Shown here in pieces: positions 11,891 to 19,526 of a stretch of DNA of 44,665 nucleotides. A model generated the notes under the pieces. It saw only the letters and a list, made by a program, of their open reading frames with translations. It did not search any database and had not been told where the DNA came from. Position numbers and translations under genes: made by a program. The stretch is from JAJRXK01 sp964593155 (GTDB lineage: Bacteria; Krumholzibacteriota; Krumholzibacteriia; JAJRXK01). The DNA is taken from the NCBI GenBank assembly GCA_964593155.1, contig CAZQHE010000014.1, positions 1-44,665 of the forward strand, written 5' to 3'. Positions within the stretch are counted from its first letter, which is position 1. Each line of letters opens with the position of its first letter.

Positions 11891-12454
11891 CTAGAAGCCG
11901 AAGACCGGAGTCAGGACGAGGATCGCCCGACACGGTTCGGCGAAACGGTTGACGATGCGGTGCGGCAGGTTCGCCCGGTAGTGCAGGCTGTCGCCCTCGC
12001 GCAGCAACACCGTCTGCTCGCGCACGGTCACCTCGACCGCGCCCTCGAGCACGTAGATGAACTCCTCGCCCGCGTGGCTGCGGACCTGGACGTCGGACTC
12101 GCGGTGCCCCGGATCCCAGACGACGTAGGCCGCGCTCAACTGCTGGTCGCGGACGGGCGCCGTGAGAGGACGGGCTTCCATGTGGGTGTGCTCGTAACGA
12201 ATCCGGACGCGCTCCCGCTGACGGGTCACCTGGACGTCCGAGAGGTCGTCCTTGGTCAGGAACATCGCCGGGTCGACGTCGAAGGCCTCGGCGATCTTCC
12301 CGAGCGCGCCGATGGTAGGCGAGGTCTTGCCCCGCTCGATCTCGGACACGTGCGTCGCGCTGACGTCGACCCTCGATTCGATTTCCTTCAAAGTGAGATT
12401 CAGCTTCTGACGGTACTGCTTGATTCGCTGACCGACCTCTACGCTGATGCTCAT
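11891..12454 (-). CDS. XRE-family regulator with C-terminal cupin domain (copy A)
   Basis: 187 residues. XRE helix-turn-helix (about 8-65) with VSATHVSEIERGKTSPTIGA, then a cupin_2 domain with HAGEEFIYVLEGAVEV, LREGDSLHYRA and LPHRIVN. ATG 12452-12454 was chosen because homology starts with SISVEVGQRIKQYR; upstream codons in frame are leader sequence. It is the first gene after a promoter at 12584-12612 and a Crp/Fnr-like palindrome at 12644-12659; an additional TTCCG-N5-CGGAA inverted repeat lies at 12477-12491, 23 nt upstream of the ATG, and could be an autoregulatory operator. It probably controls its paralogue and the TSP3 barrel gene downstream. Confidence 0.9.
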   Translation of the reverse strand: MSISVEVGQRIKQYRQKLNLTLKEIESRVDVSATHVSEIERGKTSPTIGALGKIAEAFDVDPAMFLTKDDLSDVQVTRQRERVRIRYEHTHMEARPLTAPVRDQQLSAAYVVWDPGHRESDVQVRSHAGEEFIYVLEGAVEVTVREQTVLLREGDSLHYRANLPHRIVNRFAEPCRAILVLTPVFGF

Positions 12455-12583
12455 GGATCGCTTCCGTTCGAGGGGGTTCCGGCCGACGGAAGGCCAGTCT
12501 CCGGATCTCCGGGATCCGGCTTCCGACCGGTGCGACGGGGGCGAGGCCGGGGCCCGCGTACGACACCTTCCTACTGCCACGGC

Positions 12584-12612
12584 AGTTTAGTGGAATGGTT
12601 CCCGTTTGTACA
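12584..12612 (-). promoter_or_regulatory. Promoter of the XRE-cupin/TSP3 operon
   Basis: Minus strand: TGTACA (12607-12612), 17-nt spacer, TAAACT (12584-12589), each 4 of 6 to consensus. The predicted leader is about 120 nt. Confidence 0.45.
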
Positions 12613-12643
12613 GTTGGTGTCCAGGCCCGGATTTGGAAATATT

Positions 12644-12659
12644 TGTGACCTGAGTCACA
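12644..12659. promoter_or_regulatory. Crp/Fnr-type palindromic operator
   Basis: TGTGACCTGAGTCACA is a perfect two-fold palindrome apart from its 4-nt centre and matches the TGTGA-N6-TCACA consensus of Crp. Its centre is about 74 nt upstream of the predicted start of the XRE-cupin operon, a spacing typical of class I activation. It overlaps the stop codon of the preceding CNNM gene. Confidence 0.5.
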
Positions 12660-13647
12660 GTCCGCCGGGTCGATCGTGCTCGTCGAGAATGTCTCCGACC
12701 AGGGGCTCGAGCAGATCCTCGAGGGTGACGATTCCCCGCGGAGAGCCGTCCTCGCCCACTACAGCGGCCAGACTGGCCTGGCGCTCGGTCAGCGCACCGA
12801 TCCCCTCGTCCAGCCCCATCGATTCGGAGAGGCGCACGGCGTCCCGCATCTCGGAGATCGCAACGTCTCCGGGATCCAGCCCCTGCAGATCACGGAATAG
12901 GACGAGTCCGAGGACCTCCCGACCCTCTCCCAGCACCGGTAGGCGGGAGTGGCCGGTCTCGCGGACCCGCGTCATGACGTCGCGGACGGTGGCGTCGGGA
13001 CCGACGTGCGAGACCCGCTCGGTGGGCGTGACCACGTCGGCGATCCGGCGGTGGGAGTTGCGGACGAAGGTCTGCAGCAGGCGGTCCTCCTCGGCGCCCA
13101 GGTGCTGGTGCTCGCGGCTCATCGCGAACGATCGCAGCAGGCTGTCGCGCGTGAGCACCGACTCCTCGTCGGCCGTGCGCACGCGCAAGACCCACAGCAC
13201 CACGCGGGCGGCCGCCACCGCGGCCACGCGCAGCGGCGAGAGCACGACGTCGAAGGCGTGGAACAGCGGGGCCGACCACACGAGCAGGAGCTCGGGCCGC
13301 GCGCGGTACGCCGTCTTCGGCAGGATCTCGCCGAAGACGATGTTCAGAGCGGCCATGGCCACCGCCGCGACCGTCTCGCCGGCGTCGCCGAAGAGCGTCA
13401 ACGCCACGGCCGTGGCCACCGACGTCCCCGCCACGATCGCCACGTTGTTGCCGACCACGGCCGCCACCACCGCGCTCTCGCGATCGCGCGCCATGGCCGC
13501 CGCCCGCGCCGCGCCCCGGCGGCCGACCTGCGCCCAGTGCACCAGGCGCACGCGCCGCGCGCTGGTGAAGCCCGTCTCCACCCCCGCGAAGAAGGCGTTG
13601 AGCAGGATGCTCAACCCGACCAGGACGAGGCCGACGACCACGCTCAC
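12655..13647 (-). CDS. CNNM/CBS-domain membrane protein (CorC/HlyC-like), second of a pair
   Basis: 330 residues. The CNNM transmembrane domain (about 1-175) has VVVGLVLVGLSILLNAFFAG and FGEILPKT; a CBS-domain pair follows (about 190-320) with THSRLPV-like GHSRLPVLGEG and SPRGIVTLEDLLEPLVGDI. These proteins are linked to Mg2+/Co2+ efflux or resistance at the inner membrane. It lacks the C-terminal CorC_HlyC domain present in its upstream neighbour. The GTG start (13645-13647) overlaps the neighbour's stop as GTGA and has GGGGAGG in front, so the two are translationally coupled. Heteromeric assembly of the pair is plausible but inferred. Confidence 0.88.
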   Translation of the reverse strand: MSVVVGLVLVGLSILLNAFFAGVETGFTSARRVRLVHWAQVGRRGAARAAAMARDRESAVVAAVVGNNVAIVAGTSVATAVALTLFGDAGETVAAVAMAALNIVFGEILPKTAYRARPELLLVWSAPLFHAFDVVLSPLRVAAVAAARVVLWVLRVRTADEESVLTRDSLLRSFAMSREHQHLGAEEDRLLQTFVRNSHRRIADVVTPTERVSHVGPDATVRDVMTRVRETGHSRLPVLGEGREVLGLVLFRDLQGLDPGDVAISEMRDAVRLSESMGLDEGIGALTERQASLAAVVGEDGSPRGIVTLEDLLEPLVGDILDEHDRPGGL

Positions 13648-14951
13648 GACGGCACCTCCCCGCTCGGGGCCGGACTCAGCAGCACCAGCCGAGCGCGATT
13701 GGGCGAGGCCGACAGCACCGTGACGGTCCATCCGCCCCAGGTGATCGTGTCGCCCTTGCGGGGTACACGGCCGAGCTCGTGCTGCAGCAGCCCCGACAGG
13801 GTCACCCAGTCGTGGTCCTCGTGGTCGGGATCGCGCTCCATGCCCAGGGTCTCGACCACGTCCTCGATCTCGAGCGTGGCGTCGCCGCGCCAGCGGCCGT
13901 CGCCCAGCGGTTCGAGCTCGCCGCCCAGCTCGTCGCTCTCGTCGCGGATGTCACCGATCAACTCCTCGAGGAGGTCCTCGAGCGTGACGATCCCCTCCAC
14001 GCCGCCGTGCTCGCCCACGACCACGGCCAGGTGGAAGCGTCCGTGCTGGAAGCGCCGGAACAGCACGGCGGCCGGCAGCGTCTCGGGTTCGAACCAGGCC
14101 TCGCGCATGAGATCGCCGACGGTGAGGCCCGACGGGTCCTCCTCGAGGGTGAGCAGGTCCTTCAGCAGCAACACGCCGACGACGTGGTCGTGTCCCTCGC
14201 GAACCACCGGTAGACGGCTGCGTCCCGATTCGTGGAAGACCTCGAGCGCGTGCTCGAGCGTGACCGACTCCGGCACGGTGACCATCTCCACCCGCGGCGT
14301 CATGCAGCGGCCGATCGGCACGCCGGTGAAGCGCAGGATACGCCGCAGCACGCGGCCCTCGAAGCGCGTCAGGTCTCCCTCCTCGCGTGCGACGTCGACC
14401 AGCGTGCCGAGCTCGTCGCGCGACAGCGGCTCCGGACCGCTGGTGCCGCGGGAGGCCAGTGACGCCAGGGCCTCCAGGGCCTTCTGCACCGGACCGAGCA
14501 CGAAGCCCAGGGCCGTGAGCACCGGCGCCGCGTTCACGGCCAGGAACCGGCGGCGGCGCAGCCCCAGGGTCTTCGGGACGATCTCGCCGAAGAGCAGCAG
14601 AAGGACGGTGGCCACGGGGATCGCCACCGCCAGTCCCGCCGCTCCCACCGCGCGCAGGGCGACCGACGTCACCAGCACCGACACCACCGTGTTCACGGCC
14701 ATGTTCGCGAGCAGGATGGTGACGAAGGTCCGCTCGGGACGACGTGCCAGGGCGGCGGCCTGCTTCTCGCGGCGGCCACGACCGGCGAGTTCGTCGAGTT
14801 CGACGTCGCTCAGGGCGAACAGGGCCGTCTCGCTGCCGCTGAAGAATCCCGACAGGAGCAGCAAGGCGACGAGCAGCAGCGCTTCGAACACGGGACCGCC
14901 CGGGCGGTGGAGGAAACGGGACACGTTGACATGCCGCGGGGGCGGGTCCAC
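13644..14951 (-). CDS. CNNM/CBS/CorC_HlyC-domain membrane protein (hemolysin C family), first of a pair
   Basis: 435 residues. CNNM domain with hydrophobic segments (EALLLVALLLLSGFFSGSET at about 23-42) and LLFGEIVPKTLGL; CBS pair (about 205-335) with SGRSRLPVVREG and GGVEGIVTLEDLLEELIGDI; then the C-terminal CorC_HlyC domain (about 345-430) with TLEIEDV and DTITWGGWTVTVL. Implicated in divalent-cation homeostasis in this family. The exact start is uncertain: a GTG at 14949-14951 is used here, and later GTG codons are possible. It diverges from the glycosyltransferase gene at 15029. Confidence 0.88.
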   Translation of the reverse strand: MDPPPRHVNVSRFLHRPGGPVFEALLLVALLLLSGFFSGSETALFALSDVELDELAGRGRREKQAAALARRPERTFVTILLANMAVNTVVSVLVTSVALRAVGAAGLAVAIPVATVLLLLFGEIVPKTLGLRRRRFLAVNAAPVLTALGFVLGPVQKALEALASLASRGTSGPEPLSRDELGTLVDVAREEGDLTRFEGRVLRRILRFTGVPIGRCMTPRVEMVTVPESVTLEHALEVFHESGRSRLPVVREGHDHVVGVLLLKDLLTLEEDPSGLTVGDLMREAWFEPETLPAAVLFRRFQHGRFHLAVVVGEHGGVEGIVTLEDLLEELIGDIRDESDELGGELEPLGDGRWRGDATLEIEDVVETLGMERDPDHEDHDWVTLSGLLQHELGRVPRKGDTITWGGWTVTVLSASPNRARLVLLSPAPSGEVPS

Positions 14952-15028
14952 CCTTCGCGGCGCTCGGTGCCGTCGGGCGACGGCGCGCGGGCGAGCAGAT
15001 CACGATTCCCTGCCACGGACAAGTCCCC

Positions 15029-16063
15029 GTGCACGCCGCTGCCCCCCATTCCGTGCACCGCACGCTGGTGATCCGCTTCGGTGCGCTCGGCGACCTCGTC
15101 CTCGCCACCGCCCTGCTGCCCGGCCTGCGCCGGCAGCGACCGTCGACGCACGTCACCTGGGTCACCAAGGAGATCTGGGCGCCGCTGCTGGCCCACGACC
15201 CGCGGATCGACACGCTGGTCACCCTCGGGCCGGGCGAGGCGCTGGGCTCGCTGCTGGGTCGACTGGACGACCACGGCTTCGACCGCGTGATCGACGCGCA
15301 CTCCAACCTCCGCAGCCGTCTGCTGACCGCACGACTGGCGCCCGCGCCGACCTTACGTCTGCACAAGGACACCTTCGCACGCTGGCTGCTGGTGGCCGGC
15401 GGACCGCAGCTGGCCTCGCTCGACCAGCGGCTGGTGGATCGCTTCCGCGCGCTGGTGCCCGCGAGCCGCCCCACCGACCGCCCGCGGATCGTGGTGGGAA
15501 CGCGACCGCGCGCCCGTGCGTCGGTAGCCATGGAGGACGACGGACCCTGGCTGGCCGTCGCGCCCGGGGCCAAGCACCCGGCCAAACGCTGGCCGGCCGA
15601 ACGCTTCGCCGCCGTGGCGCGCGCCCACGCCGACCGTCACGGCGCCCGCGTGCTGGTCCTGGGCGGACCCGAAGATCGCGCCGAGATGCGCGTGGTCCAC
15701 GAGGCGGTGCCCGACGCGCTCGTGTGGCCCGTCGACGGTCCGCTCGACGAGGTGGCCGCCGCGCTCGAGCGCTGCGACCTGCTGCTGGCCAACGACAGCG
15801 GCCTGGTGCACCTGGCCGAGGCCGTGGGCACGCCGGTGGTCGCGGTCTTCGGGCCCACGGTGCGCGCGTGGGGCTACTTCCCGCTCGATCCGCGCAGCCG
15901 TGTGGTCGAGAAGGACGTGGCGTGTCGTCCCTGTTCGAAGGCGGGCGAACGGCCGTGCCGTCAGCCCGAGACCTGGTGTCTGACCCGGTCCACCGTGGAC
16001 GAGGTCACGAGCGTGGTGGAGGACGCATGGAGCGCGAACGCGAACGACCGTCGCTTCCGGTGA
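15029..16063 (+). CDS. Glycosyltransferase family 9 (ADP-heptose--LPS heptosyltransferase-like)
   Basis: 344 residues. GT9 fold: N-terminal VIRFGALGDLVLATALLPGL (nucleotide-sugar domain start), middle AVAPGAKHPAKRWP, then ANDSGLVHLAEAVGTPVVAVFGPT, the acceptor/ADP-heptose binding signature, and a Cys cluster CRPCSKAGERPC found in many WaaC/WaaF/WaaQ proteins. It would add heptose to the lipopolysaccharide inner core at the cytoplasmic face of the inner membrane. waaA overlaps its 3' end by 37 nt in another frame, so inner-core genes are coupled. GTG 15029 is used; GTG 15053 is an alternative. Confidence 0.88.
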   Translation: MHAAAPHSVHRTLVIRFGALGDLVLATALLPGLRRQRPSTHVTWVTKEIWAPLLAHDPRIDTLVTLGPGEALGSLLGRLDDHGFDRVIDAHSNLRSRLLTARLAPAPTLRLHKDTFARWLLVAGGPQLASLDQRLVDRFRALVPASRPTDRPRIVVGTRPRARASVAMEDDGPWLAVAPGAKHPAKRWPAERFAAVARAHADRHGARVLVLGGPEDRAEMRVVHEAVPDALVWPVDGPLDEVAAALERCDLLLANDSGLVHLAEAVGTPVVAVFGPTVRAWGYFPLDPRSRVVEKDVACRPCSKAGERPCRQPETWCLTRSTVDEVTSVVEDAWSANANDRRFR

Positions 16064-17370
16064 TCGCCTGGCTGGCCTACAACGCACTGGTCGTGCCCGT
16101 GTTCATCGGCGCGATGCACCTGGGCCGCTTCTTCGACGACAAGATCCGCGAGGGCATGGACGGTCGCCGCCGTCTCTGGAATCGTCTCGACGTGCTGGGC
16201 GAGCGCCTGCAGGGCTGCGTGTGGGTCCACGCCTCGAGCGCCGGCGAGTACGAGCAGGCACGGCCGGTGATCCGCGCGCTGCGCGAACGCTTCGACGTGC
16301 CCGTGCTGCTCACGGTGTTCAGCCCGTCGGGCCACGCCCACGCCACGCAACACCCCGAGGCCGATGCCGTCGAGTACCTTCCGCTCGACTCCGTGCCCGC
16401 CGCCGAACGCATGCTCGGCCGCCTGCGCCCACGCGCGCTCGTGTTCGTGCGCTACGACTGCTGGCCCAACCTGGTGTGGTCGGCCGTGCGCCGAGGCGTG
16501 CCCACCGTTCTGCTCGGCGGGTCGTTGCACGCGCGCAGCCAGCGTTTGAAGTCGGTGGCGCGGCCCTTCTTCGAGTCGGTGTACCGTCAGTTCGACGCGA
16601 TCGGCGCCGTCGACACCGGCCACGCCGCGCGGTTCCGCAGCGCCCTGGGCGTCGCCGACGACCGCGTGAGCGTCACTGGCGACACGCGCATCGACCAGGT
16701 GAAGCGCCGCTTCGACGAGGCCGCCGGCGCGCCCGTGGCCCGTGCGCTGCAGGACACCGGATGGCGCTACGTGGTGGTCGGCAGTTCGTGGCCCGCCGAC
16801 GAGCAGGTGTGGGTGAATCCCGTGCTCGACGGTCTGCGCGCGCGATCGGAGTGGGGACTGGTCGTCGCCCCGCACGAGCCCACGCCCGAACACCTCGAGG
16901 CCCTCGAAGGCCGCATCGCCGACGCGGGCCTGAGCTCCACGCGCCTGAGCGAACTGGTCGAACTGCGCAGCGGCGAACCGCGCAGTGCCGATGTCGACCG
17001 CGATCGCTGGCGTGTGATCCTGGTCGACGGGGTGGGTCTGCTGGCGTCGATCTACCGCGCGGGATCGATCGCCTACGTCGGCGGCGGGTTCACGACGGGA
17101 GTGCACAACGTCATGGAACCCGCGGTGTGCGGCCTGCCGGTGCTGTTCGGCCCCCGCCACACCAACGCCGTCGAGGCCGGGCTGTTGATCGAACGCGGCG
17201 GCGGACGGGCCGTCGAGGACATCGCCGCGTTCCGCCGCGAGCTGGCCGGCCTGTTCGACGACGACGAACACCGCCAGCGCGCCGGAAGCCAGGCCGCGCG
17301 TCTGGTCGAGGACCAGGCGGGAGCGACCGAGCGCAGCGTCGAACTGCTCGCACCCTATCTGTCGCGGTAG
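16027..17370 (+). CDS. waaA: 3-deoxy-D-manno-octulosonic acid (Kdo) transferase
   Basis: 447 residues. Transfers Kdo from CMP-Kdo to lipid A precursor (GT30). Motifs: an N-terminal membrane-associated segment LPVIAWLAYNALVVPVF, then VHASSAGEYEQARPVI (the family HxxSxGE region), VRYDCWPNLVW, LGGSLHARS, VTGDTRIDQV, VVGSSWPADE, and C-terminal YVGGGFTTGVHNVMEP with GLPVLFGPRHTN. The ATG at 16027 has GGAGG 5 nt before it; the frame is open far upstream but that is antisense to other genes. It overlaps the preceding GT9 gene and its last 16 nt overlap the convergent queC. Confidence 0.92.
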   Translation: MERERERPSLPVIAWLAYNALVVPVFIGAMHLGRFFDDKIREGMDGRRRLWNRLDVLGERLQGCVWVHASSAGEYEQARPVIRALRERFDVPVLLTVFSPSGHAHATQHPEADAVEYLPLDSVPAAERMLGRLRPRALVFVRYDCWPNLVWSAVRRGVPTVLLGGSLHARSQRLKSVARPFFESVYRQFDAIGAVDTGHAARFRSALGVADDRVSVTGDTRIDQVKRRFDEAAGAPVARALQDTGWRYVVVGSSWPADEQVWVNPVLDGLRARSEWGLVVAPHEPTPEHLEALEGRIADAGLSSTRLSELVELRSGEPRSADVDRDRWRVILVDGVGLLASIYRAGSIAYVGGGFTTGVHNVMEPAVCGLPVLFGPRHTNAVEAGLLIERGGGRAVEDIAAFRRELAGLFDDDEHRQRAGSQAARLVEDQAGATERSVELLAPYLSR

Positions 17371-18086
17371 GGAATCGGATCGACCACGCCCACCCGTTCG
17401 AAACCGCGCCGACGCAGGCGGCAGCTCTCGCACGTGCCGCAGGCGACGTCGTCCTCGGTGTAGCACGACCACGTCAGGTGCAGTGGCGCGTCGAGTTCGG
17501 TTCCGCGGCGCACGATGCCCGCCTTGTCACGGTGAAGGACCGGCGTCTCGATGCGGATGTGCGTGTCGGGCCGCGTGCCCGCGTCGACCGCCCGCGCGAA
17601 GGCCTCGAAGAATTCCTGCCGACAGTCAGGATAGCCCGAGCTGTCCTCCTCGACGGCACCCACGTACACCGCCGTGGCGCCGAGCGCCTCGGCCCAGGCG
17701 CTGGCCACCGACAGGATCTGTCCGTTGCGGAAGGGGACGTAGGTGATGGGGATGGCACGGCTCGGATCCGTGGGTGGGGTCGCAGCGTCGGGCGCGGTGG
17801 TCGGGGTCGCTGCATCCGCGTCCGTGGTCGGCACCTCGAGCGACGTGTCCGTCAGTGCCGATCCGCCGATCGCGCGCAGCGCAGGCTGTTCCACCACCAA
17901 TCGTTCGTGCACGCCGGCGTGATCGCAGATCGCGTCGAAGGCTTCGCGCTCGCGCGCCGAGGTGCGCTGTCCGTAGGTGAAGTGCAGCGCGGCAACCGTG
18001 CCTTCGCGTGCGAGGGCTTCGTACAACGTGACGCAGGAGTCCAGTCCTCCGCTCAGGCACACCACGGCGTTCACCTCGGCGCTCAT
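17355..18086 (-). CDS. queC: 7-cyano-7-deazaguanine (preQ0) synthase QueC
   Basis: 243 residues. Converts 7-carboxy-7-deazaguanine to preQ0 in queuosine/deazapurine synthesis. PP-loop ATP-binding motif LSGGLDSCVT is at residues about 11-20; SGYPDCRQEF and the C-terminal zinc motif CYTEDDVACGTCESC (four Cys) match QueC. Between SLEVP and AIPITYVPFRNG there is an Ala/Thr/Pro/Asp-rich insertion of about 25 residues absent from typical QueC. The ATG overlaps the queE stop (ATGA), so the two are co-translated. Its 3' end overlaps convergent waaA by 16 nt. Confidence 0.93.
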   Translation of the reverse strand: MSAEVNAVVCLSGGLDSCVTLYEALAREGTVAALHFTYGQRTSAREREAFDAICDHAGVHERLVVEQPALRAIGGSALTDTSLEVPTTDADAATPTTAPDAATPPTDPSRAIPITYVPFRNGQILSVASAWAEALGATAVYVGAVEEDSSGYPDCRQEFFEAFARAVDAGTRPDTHIRIETPVLHRDKAGIVRRGTELDAPLHLTWSCYTEDDVACGTCESCRLRRRGFERVGVVDPIPYRDR

Positions 18087-18721
18087 ACCCCGCGCTCCAC
18101 GCCCGGCCAGAGGATCTTGTGTTCCTGCAACTGCAGCGTGGCCGGCAGTCCGTCCTCGAGCATCCATCCCGCGAGCTCGGCGGGATCGAGGTCACCCCAC
18201 ACCGGACTCAGCAGCACGGCCTCGACCCGTTCGGCCAATCGGAGTTCCCGGATCCGTCCCTCGGCCCACTCGTAGTCGTCGCGATCCGCCACGACGATCT
18301 TGACCTCGTCGGTCGGCCGCAGCGTGTCGAAGGTCTCGGTGTGGTTGCGCTCGACCTCGCCGCTGCCCGGCGCCTTGAGGTCGAGGATCCGCACCACCCG
18401 CTGGTCGACCGCGCGCGCGTCGAGCGCCCCGCTCGTCTCGAGGACGACCTCGAAGCCCTCGTCGCACAGCCGCGTCATGAGCTCGTGCACCGACGCCTGC
18501 GCCAAGGGCTCCCCGCCGGTGACACACACCAGCGGCGTCGGATGCGCTCGCACTTCGTGCAGCACCGCGTCGACCGAGCGCTCCGTCCCCGCCCCGAAGG
18601 CATAGGCCGTGTCGCACCACACGCACCGCAGCGGGCACCCCGCCAAGCGCACGAAGGTGCACGGCCGCCCGCGGCGTGTTCCTTCGCCCTGGATACTGTA
18701 GAAGATCTCTTCGATGCGCAT
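18083..18721 (-). CDS. queE: 7-carboxy-7-deazaguanine synthase QueE (radical SAM)
   Basis: 212 residues. Radical SAM enzyme that rearranges 6-carboxy-tetrahydropterin to 7-carboxy-7-deazaguanine, the substrate of QueC. N-terminal MRIEEIFYSIQGEG and FVRLAGCPLRCVWCDT hold the CxxxCxxC iron-sulfur ligands; VCVTGGEPL is the GGEP SAM-binding motif; LDLKAPGSGE and VKIVVADRDDY follow. The start at 18719-18721 is set by the family N-terminus. queD is not seen in this window. Confidence 0.93.
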   Translation of the reverse strand: MRIEEIFYSIQGEGTRRGRPCTFVRLAGCPLRCVWCDTAYAFGAGTERSVDAVLHEVRAHPTPLVCVTGGEPLAQASVHELMTRLCDEGFEVVLETSGALDARAVDQRVVRILDLKAPGSGEVERNHTETFDTLRPTDEVKIVVADRDDYEWAEGRIRELRLAERVEAVLLSPVWGDLDPAELAGWMLEDGLPATLQLQEHKILWPGVERGV

Positions 18722-18780
18722 GGCGTGGGGAGAATAGGTCGGGGTGGGGGATGGGGCCAATGGGAGTGTGCGTGGGGCGG

Positions 18781-18832
18781 CTTCCGCGGTGGAAGTGAGG
18801 CGCGCGCGGGTGGGGATGTTCCGCGGTGGAAC
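18781..18832. repeat. Two GGAA/TTCC palindromes (family copies 1 and 2)
   Basis: CTTCCGCGGTGGAAG (18781-18795) and GTTCCGCGGTGGAAC (18818-18832) are near-identical inverted repeats 22 nt apart in the 140-nt gap between queE and the nucleotidyltransferase-like gene. The second is preceded by GGTGGGGAT, a flank shared with the copy at 19392. Confidence 0.6.
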
Positions 18833-18861
18833 GCCGCACTGCCGCAGCGGAAGCGGAGGCT

Positions 18862-19371
18862 TCACTTCCCGTCGAGCAGCCGCGGAAGCACGTCGCCCGG
18901 GCGCCCGAAGTGCGGGACGGTCTCGCCGTCCGGCCCCGGCTGCAAGAACCGACGGGTCTGCGGATCGAAGTACAGGCAACCCGCCTCCTGCGGTGGTCGG
19001 GATCGCACGAAGTCCTCCGCCTCGTCCAGTGCCTGCAACCACGAGCACTTCAGTCGCCGCACGATCGCGCGCACGTAGCCGGGCTGGCTGATCTCTTCCT
19101 CGACGCTGCAACCGGCCTCGACGAGCGTCGCTCGATCAGCGGCGAAGGCAGTGGCGACGCGCTCCTCGCTGTCGTGGAAGAAGTCGCGGTCGTGACTGTA
19201 CCGCAGAGTGTTCGGCGAAGAGAGGAGAACGGCCCCTCCGGCAAGGTGGCTGTCCTCGCTCCGATTCCCGGCGAGCAGACGCCCGAGCCAGGTCTGGAAC
19301 GCGGTCAGCGGAAATGGCGAGCGTCGGACAGTCCGCGGCGGAACCCGTATTCCCGCGCCGGACGTGCTCAC
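18862..19371 (-). CDS. Nucleotidyltransferase (AbiEii/AbiGii-like), apparently shortened
   Basis: 169 residues from GTG 19369-19371; the frame stays open to a GTG at 19434 but that would run through a palindrome. The N-terminal part resembles the AbiEii-type nucleotidyltransferase fold: PLTAFQTWLGRLLA, HLAGGAVLL (GG motif), RYSHDRDFFHD (DxD metal ligands), then EERVATAFAADRATL and ISQPGYVRAIVRR. Directly after this the sequence jumps to LKCSWLQALDEAEDF and a C-terminal GCLYFDPQTRRF/PGDVLPRLL segment. The central part with the expected conserved Lys appears to be missing, which suggests an in-frame deletion. No cognate antitoxin (AbiEi) is adjacent, so a toxin role is not supported. Confidence 0.6.
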   Translation of the reverse strand: MSTSGAGIRVPPRTVRRSPFPLTAFQTWLGRLLAGNRSEDSHLAGGAVLLSSPNTLRYSHDRDFFHDSEERVATAFAADRATLVEAGCSVEEEISQPGYVRAIVRRLKCSWLQALDEAEDFVRSRPPQEAGCLYFDPQTRRFLQPGPDGETVPHFGRPGDVLPRLLDGK

Positions 19372-19391
19372 TGTGGCTGACACCTGGGGAT

Positions 19392-19407
19392 GTTCCGCAC
19401 TGGAAAC
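19392..19407. repeat. GTTCC/GGAAAC palindrome (family copy 3)
   Basis: GTTCCGCACTGGAAAC, preceded by TGACACCTGGGGAT on the plus strand. It sits just upstream of the likely start of the nucleotidyltransferase-like gene and shares its flank with copies at 18818 and 21102. Confidence 0.6.
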
Positions 19408-19466
19408 GGGGACCTGCTCGCAAGCGACCCGCACGCGCCGACCCGCCCGTGCCCGACGCGCGCCCC

Positions 19467-19495
19467 TTGCGATCCATACCCCCTCTAGGTATCCT
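19467..19495 (+). promoter_or_regulatory. Promoter of csoR-permease
   Basis: TTGCGA (19467-19472), 17-nt spacer, TATCCT (19490-19495), 31 nt upstream of the csoR ATG and interleaved with the CsoR-type operator. Confidence 0.6.
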
Positions 19496-19513
19496 AGATA
19501 CCCCTCGGGGTAT
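19476..19513. promoter_or_regulatory. CsoR-type copper operator
   Basis: ATACCCCTCGGGGTAT (19498-19513) is a perfect 16-bp palindrome of the TACCCC/GGGGTA type bound by CsoR proteins. A second, imperfect site, ATACCCCCTCTAGGTAT, covers 19476-19492. They cover the -10 element and predicted start point, so apo-CsoR would block transcription. Confidence 0.8.
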
Positions 19514-19526
19514 CGGAGAGGCCACC

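Noticed and set aside
12949..16026. Very long upstream extension of waaA (frame open for about 1026 more codons)
   Set aside because: The extension is antisense to the CNNM genes and out of frame with the GT9 gene; a good Shine-Dalgarno and the family N-terminus fix the start at 16027.
18862..19371. Calling the nucleotidyltransferase an active AbiE toxin-antitoxin system
   Set aside because: No AbiEi antitoxin gene is adjacent and the protein appears internally shortened.
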